Shown here piece after piece: positions 16,751 through 26,321 of a DNA stretch of 64,000 bases. Below the pieces are notes generated by a model. The model saw only the letters and a list, made by a program, of their open reading frames with translations, was not told where the DNA came from and did not search any database. Each line of letters opens with the position of its first letter. Within the stretch, counting starts at the first letter, position 1. Source of the DNA: Anabaenopsis elenkinii CCIBt3563 (GTDB lineage: Bacteria; Cyanobacteriota; Cyanobacteriia; Cyanobacteriales; Nostocaceae); contig NZ_CP063311.1 in NCBI RefSeq assembly GCF_015245355.1, positions 3,854,427 through 3,918,426 of the forward strand, read 5' to 3'. The translations under genes were made by a program, and so were the position numbers.

Positions 16751-17632
16751 ATGTCTTTAACTCAAAACTATAAATTAAACCTGATCCAATGGTATCCAGG
16801 TCATATTGCTAAAGCCGAAAAGCAGCTCAAAGAACAGCTCAAGCGCGTAGATGTAGTGTTGGAAGTACGAGACGCGCGGATTCCTTTAGCAACACACCAC
16901 CCCCAAATAGATGAATGGGTGGGGGATAAGGCGCGGATATTAGTATTGAACAGATTGGATATGATTCCCCCCCAAGTGCGATCGCTTTGGGTAGATTGGT
17001 TTAAACATCAAGGTCAAGTTGCCTATTTTACCAATGCTAAACAAGGTCAAGGTGTGGTGGCGATCGCCAAAGCAGCCCAAGCTGCAGGGGTAAAACTCAA
17101 TCAAAGAAGACGCGATCGGGGGATGTTACCTCGTCCAGTGCGAGCAGTAGTGATTGGATTTCCCAACGTTGGGAAATCAGCCTTAATTAACCGTCTGTTA
17201 GGAAAGCGAGTGGTAGAAAGTGCTGCGCGTCCGGGAGTAACTCGTTCCTTACGCTGGGTGAGAATTTCAGAACACTTAGAATTACTAGATGCTCCGGGGG
17301 TGATTCCCTTAAAAATGGGCAATCAAGAAGCGGCGATCAAGTTAGCAATTTGTGATGACATTGGTCAAGCATCTTATGATCATCAGCTGGTAGCATCTGC
17401 TTTCATCGACTTACTCAACCAACTCCAAGAAACAGCAGGAAATTTATTACCACCCTCACCCGTATATACCCGCTACCAAGTTGACCCCGTCATGTACACA
17501 GGGGAAAGCTATTTACAGGCTTTAGCAGAACATCGTTATCAAGGAGACCAGGAGCGCACAGCTAGACATTTGTTAACAGATTTTCGTAAGGGCTTGTTGG
17601 GGACAATACCCTTAGAATTACCACCCAAGTAA
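16751..17632 (+). CDS. ylqF: Ribosome biogenesis GTPase YlqF/RbgA
   Basis: The 293-residue protein has the circularly permuted GTPase motif order of this family: G4 (NRLD, residues 67-70) precedes G1 (GFPNVGKS, 136-143) and G3 (DAPG, 180-183). The N-terminal IQWYPGHIAKAEKQLKE motif is also diagnostic. It acts in late assembly of the 50S ribosomal subunit. It ends 33 bases before the convergent nifT gene. Confidence 0.93.
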   Translation: MSLTQNYKLNLIQWYPGHIAKAEKQLKEQLKRVDVVLEVRDARIPLATHHPQIDEWVGDKARILVLNRLDMIPPQVRSLWVDWFKHQGQVAYFTNAKQGQGVVAIAKAAQAAGVKLNQRRRDRGMLPRPVRAVVIGFPNVGKSALINRLLGKRVVESAARPGVTRSLRWVRISEHLELLDAPGVIPLKMGNQEAAIKLAICDDIGQASYDHQLVASAFIDLLNQLQETAGNLLPPSPVYTRYQVDPVMYTGESYLQALAEHRYQGDQERTARHLLTDFRKGLLGTIPLELPPK

Positions 17633-17665
17633 TTGTGAGTCTGAGTCACCCTGGGGATAAGTGTT

Positions 17666-17869
17666 TTAAGCCAGGCGTTTAGCTTCCACAGTTAGCGGTA
17701 AACTAGACACATCTGGTAATTGAGTAAATTCTAATTCCCAGCCATTGGCTAAGGTGAGAACTATACCATCATTACCATCTGTTTGTTTAACTACTTCTTC
17801 CTCAAGGTCTTTTTTAGCAACGTAAGCAACTAAATGGCCAGCATCATTCATCCGTAGCATTACTTTCAT
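17666..17869 (-). CDS. nifT: NifT/FixU family protein
   Basis: The 67-residue protein matches Nif[21 protein letters not shown] at the start, then an acidic segment and NGWELEFTQLP. NifT is a small protein of unclear role that usually accompanies nifZ. Its start overlaps the nifZ stop by four bases (ATGA type), so it is translated from the nifVZT transcript. It is the last gene of this unit. Confidence 0.92.
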   Translation of the reverse strand: MKVMLRMNDAGHLVAYVAKKDLEEEVVKQTDGNDGIVLTLANGWELEFTQLPDVSSLPLTVEAKRLA

Positions 17870-18132
17870 GATTTCTCCTCAACCGACTCTAGTTCTCTTT
17901 TGCGACAACCGACAACGAACCCTGTCTCTAGAAAATGCACTGCATAAATATAGGAAGTTTGTAGATAAGTACCTATACTTGCTATATAGCCAATGTCTCC
18001 TATATTACCTAGTATCGCCCCGATTTCTTGACCGGGAAATGTACCATCGTTTTTGATTAGTTTACGAAGTCTAACTTTTTGACCAATTTCAAAAACAGGC
18101 GGTAAATGGAGTTCTAATTCATCACGTTGCAT
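17866..18132 (-). CDS. nifZ: NifZ, P-cluster maturation protein
   Basis: The 88-residue protein shows the NifZ pattern: [21 protein letters not shown], then [14 protein letters not shown] and YAVHFLE. NifZ assists formation of the second P-cluster of the MoFe protein. Its start overlaps the end of nifV by 11 bases and its end overlaps nifT, showing a tightly coupled operon. The start chosen, [12 protein letters not shown], fits the family. Confidence 0.92.
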   Translation of the reverse strand: MQRDELELHLPPVFEIGQKVRLRKLIKNDGTFPGQEIGAILGNIGDIGYIASIGTYLQTSYIYAVHFLETGFVVGCRKRELESVEEKS

Positions 18133-19252
18133 GAGAGTACCTCTGTTCTCTTACCAAACTCAAAAGTTCTTCTACAGTCAGATTACGTTTTTCCTTAATT
18201 GACTGCTGGCGAACTGCATCCAATACCGACTGGGCTTCCTCCGGGTCGAGAAAAATGTTGTTTTGCTGTAACAAACTAGTAATGTGATGTCTACCTGAAT
18301 GCTTACCTACTACCAAACGCCTTTCCCAACCTACCTCTTCCGGTGCAAATGGTTCGTAGGTGAGGGGATTTTGCAATACGCCGTGAGCATGAATTCCCGA
18401 CTCATGAGCGAAGGTATTTTCGCCAACAATTGCTTTCCAGGGTGGAACATGAGAATTGGATGCTGAAGCAACCAGTTGTGATAGTTCCAACAAACGGCGA
18501 GTATCAACACCCAAATTAATACCGTAAATGCGTTTAATGGACATCACCACTTCTTCTAAAGCTGCATTTCCCGCCCTTTCGCCTACGCCGTTAACTGTGG
18601 TATTTACAGATGTAGCTCCGGCTTTGATACCAGCTAGGGCGTTAGCAGTAGCCAAGCCAAAATCATTATGAGTGTGAATTTCTACTGGAATAGACAAGGC
18701 GGAAACCAGCTGTTTAACTTTGGCGTAGGTGCTGAAGGGGTCGAGTACGCCCACAGTATCACAGAAGCGAAACCGTGACGCGCCCCATTCTTGAGCATTA
18801 AGTGCTACATCTAACAGGAAGTTGGGATCAGCTCTAGAAGAGTCTTCGCCACCTACTGCTACCCAAAGACCTTTATCTACCGCAAAGCTGATACAATCTT
18901 TGAGCTTTTGTAAACTTACCCGCCATTGACCATGAAATTTAGCGGCGATTTGGATTCCAGAAACCGGAATAGCGATATGTACTCGCTGTAAACCACAGGT
19001 TATGGAGGCTTTGATATCTGAAATTACCGCCCGGTTCCAACCCAGAAGCTTGGCTTGCAAACCTAGGTCGGAAATTGCTATAATGGCGTGTGTCTCTGCA
19101 TCTCCCATGGCTGGAATTCCCACTTCTAACTCGGGAATACCAATGGCGTCAAGAAATTTGGCGATCGCGACTTTTTCTTCAAAGGTAAAAGCAACACCTG
19201 CGGCTTGTTCACCATCACGTAATGTAGTGTCATTAATTAAGATTTCATTCAT
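18122..19252 (-). CDS. nifV: Homocitrate synthase
   Basis: The 376-residue enzyme condenses acetyl-CoA and 2-oxoglutarate to homocitrate, the organic ligand of FeMo-co. The family signature [16 protein letters not shown] is at the N-terminus, [16 protein letters not shown] in the middle and GKHSGRH towards the end. The ATG at 19252 is preferred: an AAGAAGG motif sits about nine bases upstream, whereas it abuts the ATG at 19261. It heads the nifV-nifZ-nifT unit. In Anabaena PCC 7120 the same neighbours occur (alr1407, asr1408, asr1409). Confidence 0.94.
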   Translation of the reverse strand: MNEILINDTTLRDGEQAAGVAFTFEEKVAIAKFLDAIGIPELEVGIPAMGDAETHAIIAISDLGLQAKLLGWNRAVISDIKASITCGLQRVHIAIPVSGIQIAAKFHGQWRVSLQKLKDCISFAVDKGLWVAVGGEDSSRADPNFLLDVALNAQEWGASRFRFCDTVGVLDPFSTYAKVKQLVSALSIPVEIHTHNDFGLATANALAGIKAGATSVNTTVNGVGERAGNAALEEVVMSIKRIYGINLGVDTRRLLELSQLVASASNSHVPPWKAIVGENTFAHESGIHAHGVLQNPLTYEPFAPEEVGWERRLVVGKHSGRHHITSLLQQNNIFLDPEEAQSVLDAVRQQSIKEKRNLTVEELLSLVREQRYSHAT

Positions 19253-19662
19253 CTCAAACATCCTTCTTAGGAACCATTCTTAAGATTGCTTGTGTTTTGG
19301 TAGCTCATTTCCCTGAAAAGTCTGGTAAATCCCCCATGCAAATGCTGATAGCTGGCGTGGCGTCGCCCTAGGATGAATGGTAAATGCTATAAACTCTCAG
19401 ATTTAATATTTCATCTTCATCATTATTAAATCATAACTAAATTACGAGATTATATCTGTATGACAGAAAACCAAATATAGGTATATTTTAGAATTATTTT
19501 TACTATTGCTAAATCAGCTATTTTATAATAGCGATTTACTGATATAACTATTATCAAATTAAGGAATAATGCTGACATAAATCATCATTGACGACGATAA
19601 TTACCAGGGATTTACTCATGGTCATTTAGCTGAGGTTAACAGATGAAAATCCCAGATTAAAT
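19253..19662. other. Upstream region of nifVZT
   Basis: This 410-base AT-rich spacer lies between DUF2949 and nifV, both on the minus strand. It must hold the nifV promoter if nifV is not read from upstream. I see no convincing GTAN8TAC NtcA site and no ORF. Confidence 0.4.
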
Positions 19663-19863
19663 CTATTGACGATGGTTATCTAGCCAATCTAGAATCTGCT
19701 CTAGTTGATCTAAATCAACCAGTCCATATTGCCACAAAAGCATTGGTAAGGGACCATTATCAAACTCACGATGTCGTAAAGCTACAGCAATATCTGCATT
19801 TGTCAGTTCTATTTCCTGATGTAAAAAATTGATCAATTTTCTTTCAGTGTTACCGATGGTCAT
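19663..19863 (-). CDS. DUF2949 family protein
   Basis: The 66-residue acidic protein fits the cyanobacterial DUF2949 family, of unknown function: LINFLHQEIELTNADIAVAL then PLPMLLWQYGLVDLDQLEQI. The ATG at 19863 gives MTIGNTERKL; the longer frame from 19896 uses a TTG start and a hydrophobic extension not expected of the family. The equivalent gene in Anabaena PCC 7120 (asr1406) lies at the same place upstream of nifV. Confidence 0.8.
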   Translation of the reverse strand: MTIGNTERKLINFLHQEIELTNADIAVALRHREFDNGPLPMLLWQYGLVDLDQLEQILDWLDNHRQ

Positions 19864-19899
19864 AAGTTGATAGGAAAATGAACAAATAACAAACAATGT

Positions 19900-20154
19900 T
19901 TAGCAGTTGTCTGTATCCCAGCAACGTTCTAACCAATCTACTAATTCGTAGCGAGAAGCCAGAAATTGCATCAGGATACTGCGAATCAGGATAGCTTCTA
20001 GTAAGTTATTTACTTGGACTTCCACGGAACCATCACTGTGACAACAGCAGGGAATCATTAATTCTTGCAAACGTAACAGAATTGGCCAGCGAACTGACAA
20101 GGGAATCTGCAAAACTTGATGGTTGGGAAAATCAGAACTATGAGGTGTCAACAT
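19900..20154 (-). CDS. Asr1405/Asl0597 family protein
   Basis: The 84-residue protein matches a cyanobacterial family named after Anabaena genes asr1405 and asl0597: LSVRWPILLRLQELMIPCCC, then EVQVNNLLEAILIRSIL and a C-terminal LVDWLERCW. Three consecutive Cys and two more at the C-terminus could bind metal, but this is not established. Position between the nifP relic and DUF2949 is the same as in Anabaena PCC 7120, so the order is ancestral. Confidence 0.82.
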   Translation of the reverse strand: MLTPHSSDFPNHQVLQIPLSVRWPILLRLQELMIPCCCHSDGSVEVQVNNLLEAILIRSILMQFLASRYELVDWLERCWDTDNC

Positions 20155-20156
20155 GA

Positions 20157-20540
20157 TTAATGATTTTTTCCCAACAGTTCTTGATTCTGGGTTTGAGTCT
20201 TGAGGTTTTGCAGTTCTTCTAGTTTCTGGATAGGTGAGAGTAAAGAACTAATCAGATTCCCTTGCTCATCGGGGAGCTTTCCAGCGGGATGTAGATTGGT
20301 CTGATGTTTGGGACAGGTCAGATGATGCAAAGATATTGCGTGTAACCCTGGGTAACAAAATATCACCTCTAGCCAATTACGTGCTACAGTATCACGTTCT
20401 AAGATGATTTGAAAATCACTTAATAACGGTTCTAAAAGTGTTTTCAACAATGATTTATTGGGAGAACTGGGTTTGATTGTGGCCTGATAGCTTGCTTGGC
20501 GTAGCGATAGAATTTTGATAGTCTTTAATGACTGTTGCAT
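20157..20540 (-). pseudogene. nifP: nifP-like serine acetyltransferase with internal deletion
   Basis: The 127-residue ORF begins like CysE/NifP (LLSDFQIILERDTVARNWLE then VIFCYPGLHAISLHHL). After about residue 73 it jumps to PKHQTNLHPAGKLPDEQGNL, which resembles the extreme C-terminus of cyanobacterial serine acetyltransferases. The whole left-handed beta-helix with the catalytic and acetyl-CoA sites, about 130 residues, is absent. The frame is kept, so it could still make a short protein, but it cannot be an active acetyltransferase. In Anabaena PCC 7120 the intact gene (alr1404) sits at this position. NifP is thought to raise cysteine supply for Fe-S clusters. Confidence 0.72.
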
Positions 20541-21115
20541 TGGTAGTGTCTGCTTAAAAAAGCCATGTGCTATTTTCTGCTTATATCAGGTGACTTGTAA
20601 CAGGACAATACAACCAATGCTGATTGAATTTATTGGATTAATTAGATTTGTACTCAAGTGTCTACAAACGCAATTTCAGGGAAATGTAAAATTTCTCAGG
20701 GGGTAGGGTACTAGTATTTAATTAGGGGGGTTCTGGTGTTTTGAAATTAGGGGCTTGAGAATTTTCGTACTCAATACAAAAGACTTCACCTGTAAGAGTT
20801 TGCAGCGAATTAGGCAAGTCATTTTGCAATTTATTAAGTTGTACTCACTGTCGCGTCAAGATGAGGTAAACAGCATGATTAGTCATATATCTGTATACCC
20901 AGCTACGATTCCTATTCTAGGATTTCGCCAAGGAAAAAACAGGTTTCTTTATTTTGTTTTAGTTTTTTTTGTCTGTGTATATATATACGTTTCTTAATAC
21001 AGACTTTGTAAAACTTTACTTATCTCCAGAAAACCCTCAGGGGAATGCTAGAGTGTAATTTATTTACGCAAGTTTACTTGTGCTAATACACCGATAGTGT
21101 GCATTGCCAAATTCC
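20541..21115. other. Spacer without recognised gene
   Basis: The region between divergent nifP and the HIT gene is AT-rich with a long T-rich stretch near 20950. Minus-strand 20722-20829 reads as an open 35-codon frame ending TPEPP; it may be the tail of a decayed gene. Nothing else is supported. Confidence 0.4.
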
Positions 21116-21964
21116 ATGAAACAGCAGAAAAACCTATTCAGCCATCTCACCGCCATTGAAAGAACTTCCTTATCATTTCCCGCAGAGTTTTTATTAAATC
21201 AAAACCTGTTAAAAGGTAAAATATTAGATTTTGGTTGTGGTTTTGGTAATGATGTCAAGATTATCAGTCGAAAAGGCTTTGATATTATAGGCTATGACCC
21301 TCATTATTTTCCCGCATATCCTCAAGGAAAGTTTGACACAATCATTTGTTTTTATGTTTTAAATGTTGTGTTTCCTGAAGAACAAGCCAATATCCTCATG
21401 GAAGTATCTCATCTGTTAAAACCAGGAGGTAAGGCTTATTATGCTGTGAGGAGAGATATCAAAAGGGAAGGATTCAGAGAGCATTATGTTCACAAAAAGC
21501 CTACATACCAATGTTTAGCTAGACTTCCCTTTCATTCATTGTACTCAGATGAAATGCGGGAAGTATATGAATATGTTCATTATAATCAACAGCGAAATTC
21601 TACTAATTATTGTATATTTTGCAATCCTCATAAACATCTGACTTTAGTGACAGAATCAGCGACAGCTTATGCTATGTTTGATGGTTATCCCATCAGTAAA
21701 GGTCACACTTTAGTTATTCCTAAGCGTCATATTAGTAATTATTTTGACTTACCATTTAAAGAACAGTCTGCTTGCTGGTTGATGGTGAATAAAGTCCAGG
21801 AAATTCTCAAAACAGAATTTGCGCCTGATGGTTTTAATGTCGGTATGAACGTCAATAGAGCAGGGGGTCAAAATATTATGCACGCCAGTATTCATGTTAT
21901 CCCTCGCTACCAGGGCGATACTGCTGGTAAAAGTGGGATTAGAAAAGTGATTCCTAAGACATAA
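21116..21964 (+). CDS. Methyltransferase-HIT domain fusion protein
   Basis: The 282-residue protein joins two domains. Residues 1 to about 160 form a class I SAM methyltransferase (DFGCGFGNDVKI at 38-49, then FDTIICFYVLNVV and LKPGGKAYYAV). From about 165 a HIT-family domain follows (NYCIFCNP, then GHTLVIPKRH and FNVGMNVNRAGGQNIMH). The HIT triad His-x-His-x-His is here H256-A-S258-I-H260, so the central nucleophilic His is Ser. ATG at 21116 is preferred over TTG at 21104. No substrate can be named. Confidence 0.8.
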   Translation: MKQQKNLFSHLTAIERTSLSFPAEFLLNQNLLKGKILDFGCGFGNDVKIISRKGFDIIGYDPHYFPAYPQGKFDTIICFYVLNVVFPEEQANILMEVSHLLKPGGKAYYAVRRDIKREGFREHYVHKKPTYQCLARLPFHSLYSDEMREVYEYVHYNQQRNSTNYCIFCNPHKHLTLVTESATAYAMFDGYPISKGHTLVIPKRHISNYFDLPFKEQSACWLMVNKVQEILKTEFAPDGFNVGMNVNRAGGQNIMHASIHVIPRYQGDTAGKSGIRKVIPKT

Positions 21965-23160
21965 AAATTGTGGTTTCTTCCGGTTTGGTTAACCGCCTAA
22001 TTCCTGGACTGACCTTATGTGGTGGGAGAATGCTCTATTTTGATGAGTAAGTTTAACTATCTTCTCAACTGATTGAGCATTTTTTTAGGGATTTTTATCT
22101 GTTAAAAATTAAATGAATATAAAAGGCATTTGTTCTGCTTGAAAAAATGATATGTTAGATACATAATGAAGTTGTCGGCATTTCTCAATTTTGACTTGGG
22201 AAACCGTCGATTTATGCCTATTTAGGGATATATGCTCACCTTGAACCTATGATTTTTGCTTATAGACATTAATTCTCAATAGATTTATGATGATAGTTAG
22301 TGTACTTCCTTGTTGAGTGTTCATCATGCAATTGCCAGATCATTCTCAAAACCTGTTGAGCAACTGGGTTATTCAAGTAATAATCAAGGGTTTAAACTTA
22401 AAATTTTCTCAACTAACTAGGTTATTCAGCCAGGAGCAAAAGTTAAATAAAAATAAACTGCATTTTTCCGTCAAAAAAAATGATAGGTTAGATACAGAAT
22501 GGAACTTAGCACGTATCTGGAGTAGTGGGACATAAACCGGCTCTGTGTGTTTCATCCTTTGAGTAACTATTCCCAGTCATGATAAACGGGACTTAAAGCG
22601 GTTTTGAGTACAGATTTATGTACCTGAAAATCTAGAAAAAATTGATTAAAACCATCAATATAAATGGTTTTGGGCTGAGTACCAGTAAATCCTGAACCCC
22701 TGTTGATAAATACTCGTACCCCAACTGAAAAATACTAGCACCCCCACCCGAAAAAAAAATTATTAATCTTTGTAAAACCCACACAGTCAGGGTGGTAAAA
22801 TTTGAGTACAAGGGTAATAAATCCAATAAATTCTATCCTTCATAAACTCCCAGAGCATTTGAGAAGCACTGCTATAAATCTTATATCGCCAATCACTCAA
22901 CGCCCTAAACACAAGGAAGAGCGAAGAGTGGGTGGAGGGATGAGATAGCACCATTCCTTTGTGAATAGAAGTCGCGGCTGTATTCAATAACGAACTGAAC
23001 CCAGACGGAAAAGTTGACACACACCAGCCACTGCTCAGTTAATAGTGATCAAAATGTTAACTAGAGTGATTACAAGACGCGACTTCATTTCCTAGGTAAA
23101 GACAGTAGCAACGGCATCTCCCACTGTGGCCTATAGTCCACTGAACCCTTGCGAAATTCA
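21965..23160. other. Long upstream region of the nifB operon
   Basis: Nearly 1.2 kb without a convincing gene precedes nifB, so it must hold the main nif promoter. An imperfect direct repeat of about 30 bases around GATAxGTTAGATACA occurs near 22148 and 22483. Several weak ORFs on both strands (for example 22317-22535 and 22787-23020) lack family features and start signals. Confidence 0.5.
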
Positions 23161-24609
23161 ATGACACTACCGTCTACCGGACTCCTCACCTCCGACCATC
23201 AGGAACCAGCATCAAACCAAGCAAAATCAGGTGGTTGCGGATGCGACAGCAGCACCACCGTAGAAATGGATCAAAAGCTCCAAGAACGTATCGCCAAACA
23301 TCCCTGTTATAGCGAAGACGCTCATCACCACTACGCCAGAATGCACGTTGCAGTTGCACCAGCTTGTAACATTCAATGCAACTATTGTAACCGTAAATAC
23401 GACTGTGCTAACGAAAGTCGTCCTGGAGTAGTGAGCGAACTGCTGACACCAGAAGAAGCTGCACACAAGGCTTTGGTAATTGCAGGTAAAATTCCCCAAA
23501 TGACAGTGGTGGGAATTGCCGGACCTGGTGACCCATTGGCGAATCCTGAAAAGACTTTCCGTACATTTGAATTGATTGCAGACAAGGCACCAGATATTAA
23601 GCTTTGCCTGTCAACTAATGGTTTAATGTTACCAGAATACATTGACCGCATCAAACAACTAAATATAGATCACGTTACTATTACCCTGAATACCATAGAC
23701 CCAGAAATTGGCGCTCAGATTTATTCTTGGGTTCACTACAAGCGCAAGCGTTATAGAGGTGTTGAAGGTGCTAAAATTCTGCTAGAGAAGCAGATGGAAG
23801 GATTGCAAGCACTCAAGGAAGCTGATATTTTGTGTAAAGTTAACTCGGTGATGATTCCGGGGATTAATGATCAGCACCTGATCGAAGTCAATAAAATGAT
23901 TCGTGAAAATGGTGCATTCTTGCACAACATCATGCCTTTGATTTCAGCACCGGAACATGGTACACATTTTGGCTTAACAGGTCAACGTGGCCCTACACCT
24001 AAGGAAGTGAAGGCACTACAAGACAATTGCGCCGGTAATATGAAAATGATGCGCCATTGTCGTCAATGCCGAGCCGATGCGGTAGGATTATTAGGAGAAG
24101 ACCGCAGCCAGGAATTTACTAAGGATAAGTTCTTGGAAATGTCCCCAGAATATGACCTAGAACAACGGACTGTTGTTCATGAAGGGATTGAGAAGTTTAA
24201 ACAAGAACTAAAAATAGCCAAGGAAAAGGCGCAAAAGGGCAATAAACTTGCCAATAATCCTAAAATCTTAGTTGCAGTAGCCACCAAGGGCGGTGGGTTG
24301 GTTAACCAACACTTCGGTCATGCGAAGGAATTCCAGATTTATGAGGTGGATGGTCATCAAGTTAGCTTTGTCGGTCATCGTAGAATTGACCAATATTGTC
24401 AAGGTGGATTTGGAGAAGAAGCCACTTTTGAGCATATTATGGCAGCGATCGCAGATTGCAAAGCAGTTTTAGTCTCTAAGATTGGTAACTGTCCTCAAGA
24501 GAAATTGCAAGCAGCGGGAATACAGACTGTGGAAGCTTACGACGTGATTTCAAAAGTTGCTTTGGAATTTTACGAGCAATATATCCAGGAATTAGGCAAT
24601 CAGGATTAG
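23161..24609 (+). CDS. nifB: FeMo-cofactor biosynthesis radical SAM protein NifB
   Basis: The 482-residue protein builds the 8Fe-9S-C core of FeMo-co. The radical-SAM cysteines are C69, C73 and C76 ([15 protein letters not shown]), followed by [12 protein letters not shown] and [11 protein letters not shown]-terminal NifX-like carrier domain starts near residue 365 ([20 protein letters not shown]). ATG at 23161 fits the family start better than TTG at 23149. It is the first gene of the plus-strand nif operon and is followed by fdxN after a palindromic spacer. Confidence 0.97.
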   Translation: MTLPSTGLLTSDHQEPASNQAKSGGCGCDSSTTVEMDQKLQERIAKHPCYSEDAHHHYARMHVAVAPACNIQCNYCNRKYDCANESRPGVVSELLTPEEAAHKALVIAGKIPQMTVVGIAGPGDPLANPEKTFRTFELIADKAPDIKLCLSTNGLMLPEYIDRIKQLNIDHVTITLNTIDPEIGAQIYSWVHYKRKRYRGVEGAKILLEKQMEGLQALKEADILCKVNSVMIPGINDQHLIEVNKMIRENGAFLHNIMPLISAPEHGTHFGLTGQRGPTPKEVKALQDNCAGNMKMMRHCRQCRADAVGLLGEDRSQEFTKDKFLEMSPEYDLEQRTVVHEGIEKFKQELKIAKEKAQKGNKLANNPKILVAVATKGGGLVNQHFGHAKEFQIYEVDGHQVSFVGHRRIDQYCQGGFGEEATFEHIMAAIADCKAVLVSKIGNCPQEKLQAAGIQTVEAYDVISKVALEFYEQYIQELGNQD

Positions 24610-24660
24610 GGAGTAGGGAATAGGGGAGATATTTCCCCATACCCAGTACCCCATACTCAG
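24605..24660. repeat. STRR-type palindromic spacer between nifB and fdxN
   Basis: Variants of the heptad GGGAATA run into their complement (TTCCCCATACCC...), forming a long imperfect palindrome centred near 24632. Such short tandemly repeated sequences are common in Nostocales spacers and could act as a processing site. Confidence 0.6.
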
Positions 24661-24681
24661 TAATCACAAAGGAGAATAATC

Positions 24682-25035
24682 ATGGCTTATCAAATCACTA
24701 GCCAATGTATTTCCTGTCATCGTTGTCTGTCTGTGTGTCCCAATGATGCAGTCAAACTAATTGACGGTCTTCATGTAATTGATGCTGCACTTTGCACAAA
24801 CTGCGCTGGTAGTATTTACTCTGTACCTCAGTGTCAAGCTATTTGTCCTACTTCTAATGGTTGTGTAAAACAACCCCACGATTATTGGGAAAGCTGGTTT
24901 GCTAATTACAATCGCTCTTTAGCAAAATTAACCAAAAAACAAGATTATTGGGAGCGTTGGTTTAATTATTACTCCCAAAAATTCTCCGAGCAATTATCTC
25001 GACATCAGAGCGAAGTAGTAGGTGTATCAGGATGA
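24682..25035 (+). CDS. fdxN: Bacterial-type 2[4Fe-4S] ferredoxin FdxN
   Basis: The 117-residue ferredoxin has two cluster motifs: C9-x2-C12-x2-C15-x3-C19-P, and C38-x2-C41 with C51-x3-C55-P. The C-terminal extension is rich in Trp and Tyr (DYWERWFNYYSQ). FdxN is co-transcribed with nifB and is linked to FeMo-co assembly. The gene is whole, unlike in Anabaena PCC 7120, where a 55-kb element splits it in vegetative cells. An AAAGGAG site precedes the ATG. Its end overlaps nifS by four bases. Confidence 0.96.
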   Translation: MAYQITSQCISCHRCLSVCPNDAVKLIDGLHVIDAALCTNCAGSIYSVPQCQAICPTSNGCVKQPHDYWESWFANYNRSLAKLTKKQDYWERWFNYYSQKFSEQLSRHQSEVVGVSG

Positions 25036-26228
25036 GCATCATTTATCTAGACAATAATGCTACAACAAAAGTAGACCCGGAAGTTTTAGAGGTGATGTTG
25101 CCTTATCTACGGGACTACTACGGTAATCCTTCTAGTATGCACACCTTTGGTGGACAACTGGGCAAAGCTGTGAAAACAGCACGCCAACAATTAGCCGCCC
25201 TGATTGGTGCTGATGAGTCGGAAATTGTCTACACTAGTTGTGGTACAGAGGGAGATAACGCCGCTATTCGGGCTGCATTGTTAGCACAACCGCAAAAGCG
25301 ACATATCATTACTACCCAGGTTGAACACCCAGCAGTTTTGAATGTCTGCAAACAACTGGAAACTCAAGGTTATACGGTTACCTATCTTTCGGTTAATTCT
25401 CAGGGACAGTTAGATTTAGATGAGTTAGAAGCTTCTCTGACTGGGAACACCGCCTTGGTAACAATCATGTATGCCAATAACGAAACAGGTACGGTGTTTC
25501 CTATTGAGCAAGTTGGGTTAAGAGTCAAACAGTCTGGCGCTATTTTTCATGTGGATGCGGTGCAAGCTGTGGGCAAAATTCCCATGAACATGAAGACTAG
25601 TACCATAGATATGTTAACTCTGTCTGGTCACAAGATCCATGCTCCCAAGGGAATTGGGGCTTTGTATGTCCGGCGCGGTGTGCGGTTCCGTCCTTTGCTG
25701 ATTGGTGGACACCAAGAGCGGGGACGTCGCGCGGGAACAGAAAACGTTCCGGGTATTATTGCTCTAGGTAAAGCCGCAGAGTTAGAATTATTACATTTAG
25801 AAGAGGCTACCGCCAGAGAAAGAAAATTGCGCGATCGCTTAGAGCAAACCTTACTGGCCAAAATTCCTGACTGTGAAGTGAATGGCGACGTAACGCAGAG
25901 ATTACCTAACACCACTAATATTGGTTTCAAATATATTGAAGGTGAAGCAATTCTGCTCTCCCTCAACAAGTATGGTATCTGTGCTTCCTCTGGTTCTGCT
26001 TGTACTTCTGGGTCTTTAGAACCTTCCCACGTTTTGCGGGCAATGGGTCTACCTTATACTACTTTACATGGCTCCATTCGTTTTAGTCTGTCTCGCTACA
26101 CTACAGAGGCTGAAATCGACAGGGTTATAGAGGTAATGCCGGATATTGTCCAACGTTTACGGGCTATGTCCCCTTTCCAGAATGATAATGCGGGTTGGCT
26201 GCAAGAACAAGCACTGATTCATAACTAG
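25032..26228 (+). CDS. nifS: Cysteine desulfurase NifS
   Basis: The 398-residue PLP enzyme releases sulfur from cysteine for nitrogenase Fe-S clusters. The PLP lysine is K201 in LSGHKIHAPKG, and the persulfide-forming cysteine is C324 in SSGSACTSGSLEPS. The N-terminal YLDNNATTKVDPEV is typical. It starts inside the fdxN stop (ATGA overlap), indicating coupled translation. All catalytic residues are intact. Confidence 0.97.
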   Translation: MSIIYLDNNATTKVDPEVLEVMLPYLRDYYGNPSSMHTFGGQLGKAVKTARQQLAALIGADESEIVYTSCGTEGDNAAIRAALLAQPQKRHIITTQVEHPAVLNVCKQLETQGYTVTYLSVNSQGQLDLDELEASLTGNTALVTIMYANNETGTVFPIEQVGLRVKQSGAIFHVDAVQAVGKIPMNMKTSTIDMLTLSGHKIHAPKGIGALYVRRGVRFRPLLIGGHQERGRRAGTENVPGIIALGKAAELELLHLEEATARERKLRDRLEQTLLAKIPDCEVNGDVTQRLPNTTNIGFKYIEGEAILLSLNKYGICASSGSACTSGSLEPSHVLRAMGLPYTTLHGSIRFSLSRYTTEAEIDRVIEVMPDIVQRLRAMSPFQNDNAGWLQEQALIHN

Positions 26229-26262
26229 GGACTGCTGGGTAGTGGGGTATATAGAATTTTTT

Positions 26263-26311
26263 CTCATCCCTCATCCCTAGTCCCTCATCTAAAATCTCAA
26301 ATCTCAAATCC
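26263..26311. repeat. Short tandem repeats between nifS and nifU
   Basis: Heptads TCATCCC/TCATCCCTAGTCCC are followed by repeated AAATCTC units. This is a typical Nostocales STRR tract in a nif spacer, with no coding potential. Confidence 0.65.
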
Positions 26312-26321
26312 AAAAGTAATC

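Noticed and set aside
20722..20829. 35-codon minus-strand frame ending TPEPP
   Set aside because: It looks mildly coding-like but only a non-ATG start is available and no family is known, so it was kept as a comment in the spacer entry only.
22317..23020. ORFs of 72 and 77 codons upstream of nifB
   Set aside because: They have no family resemblance, no ribosome-binding site, and composition like the surrounding AT-rich spacer.
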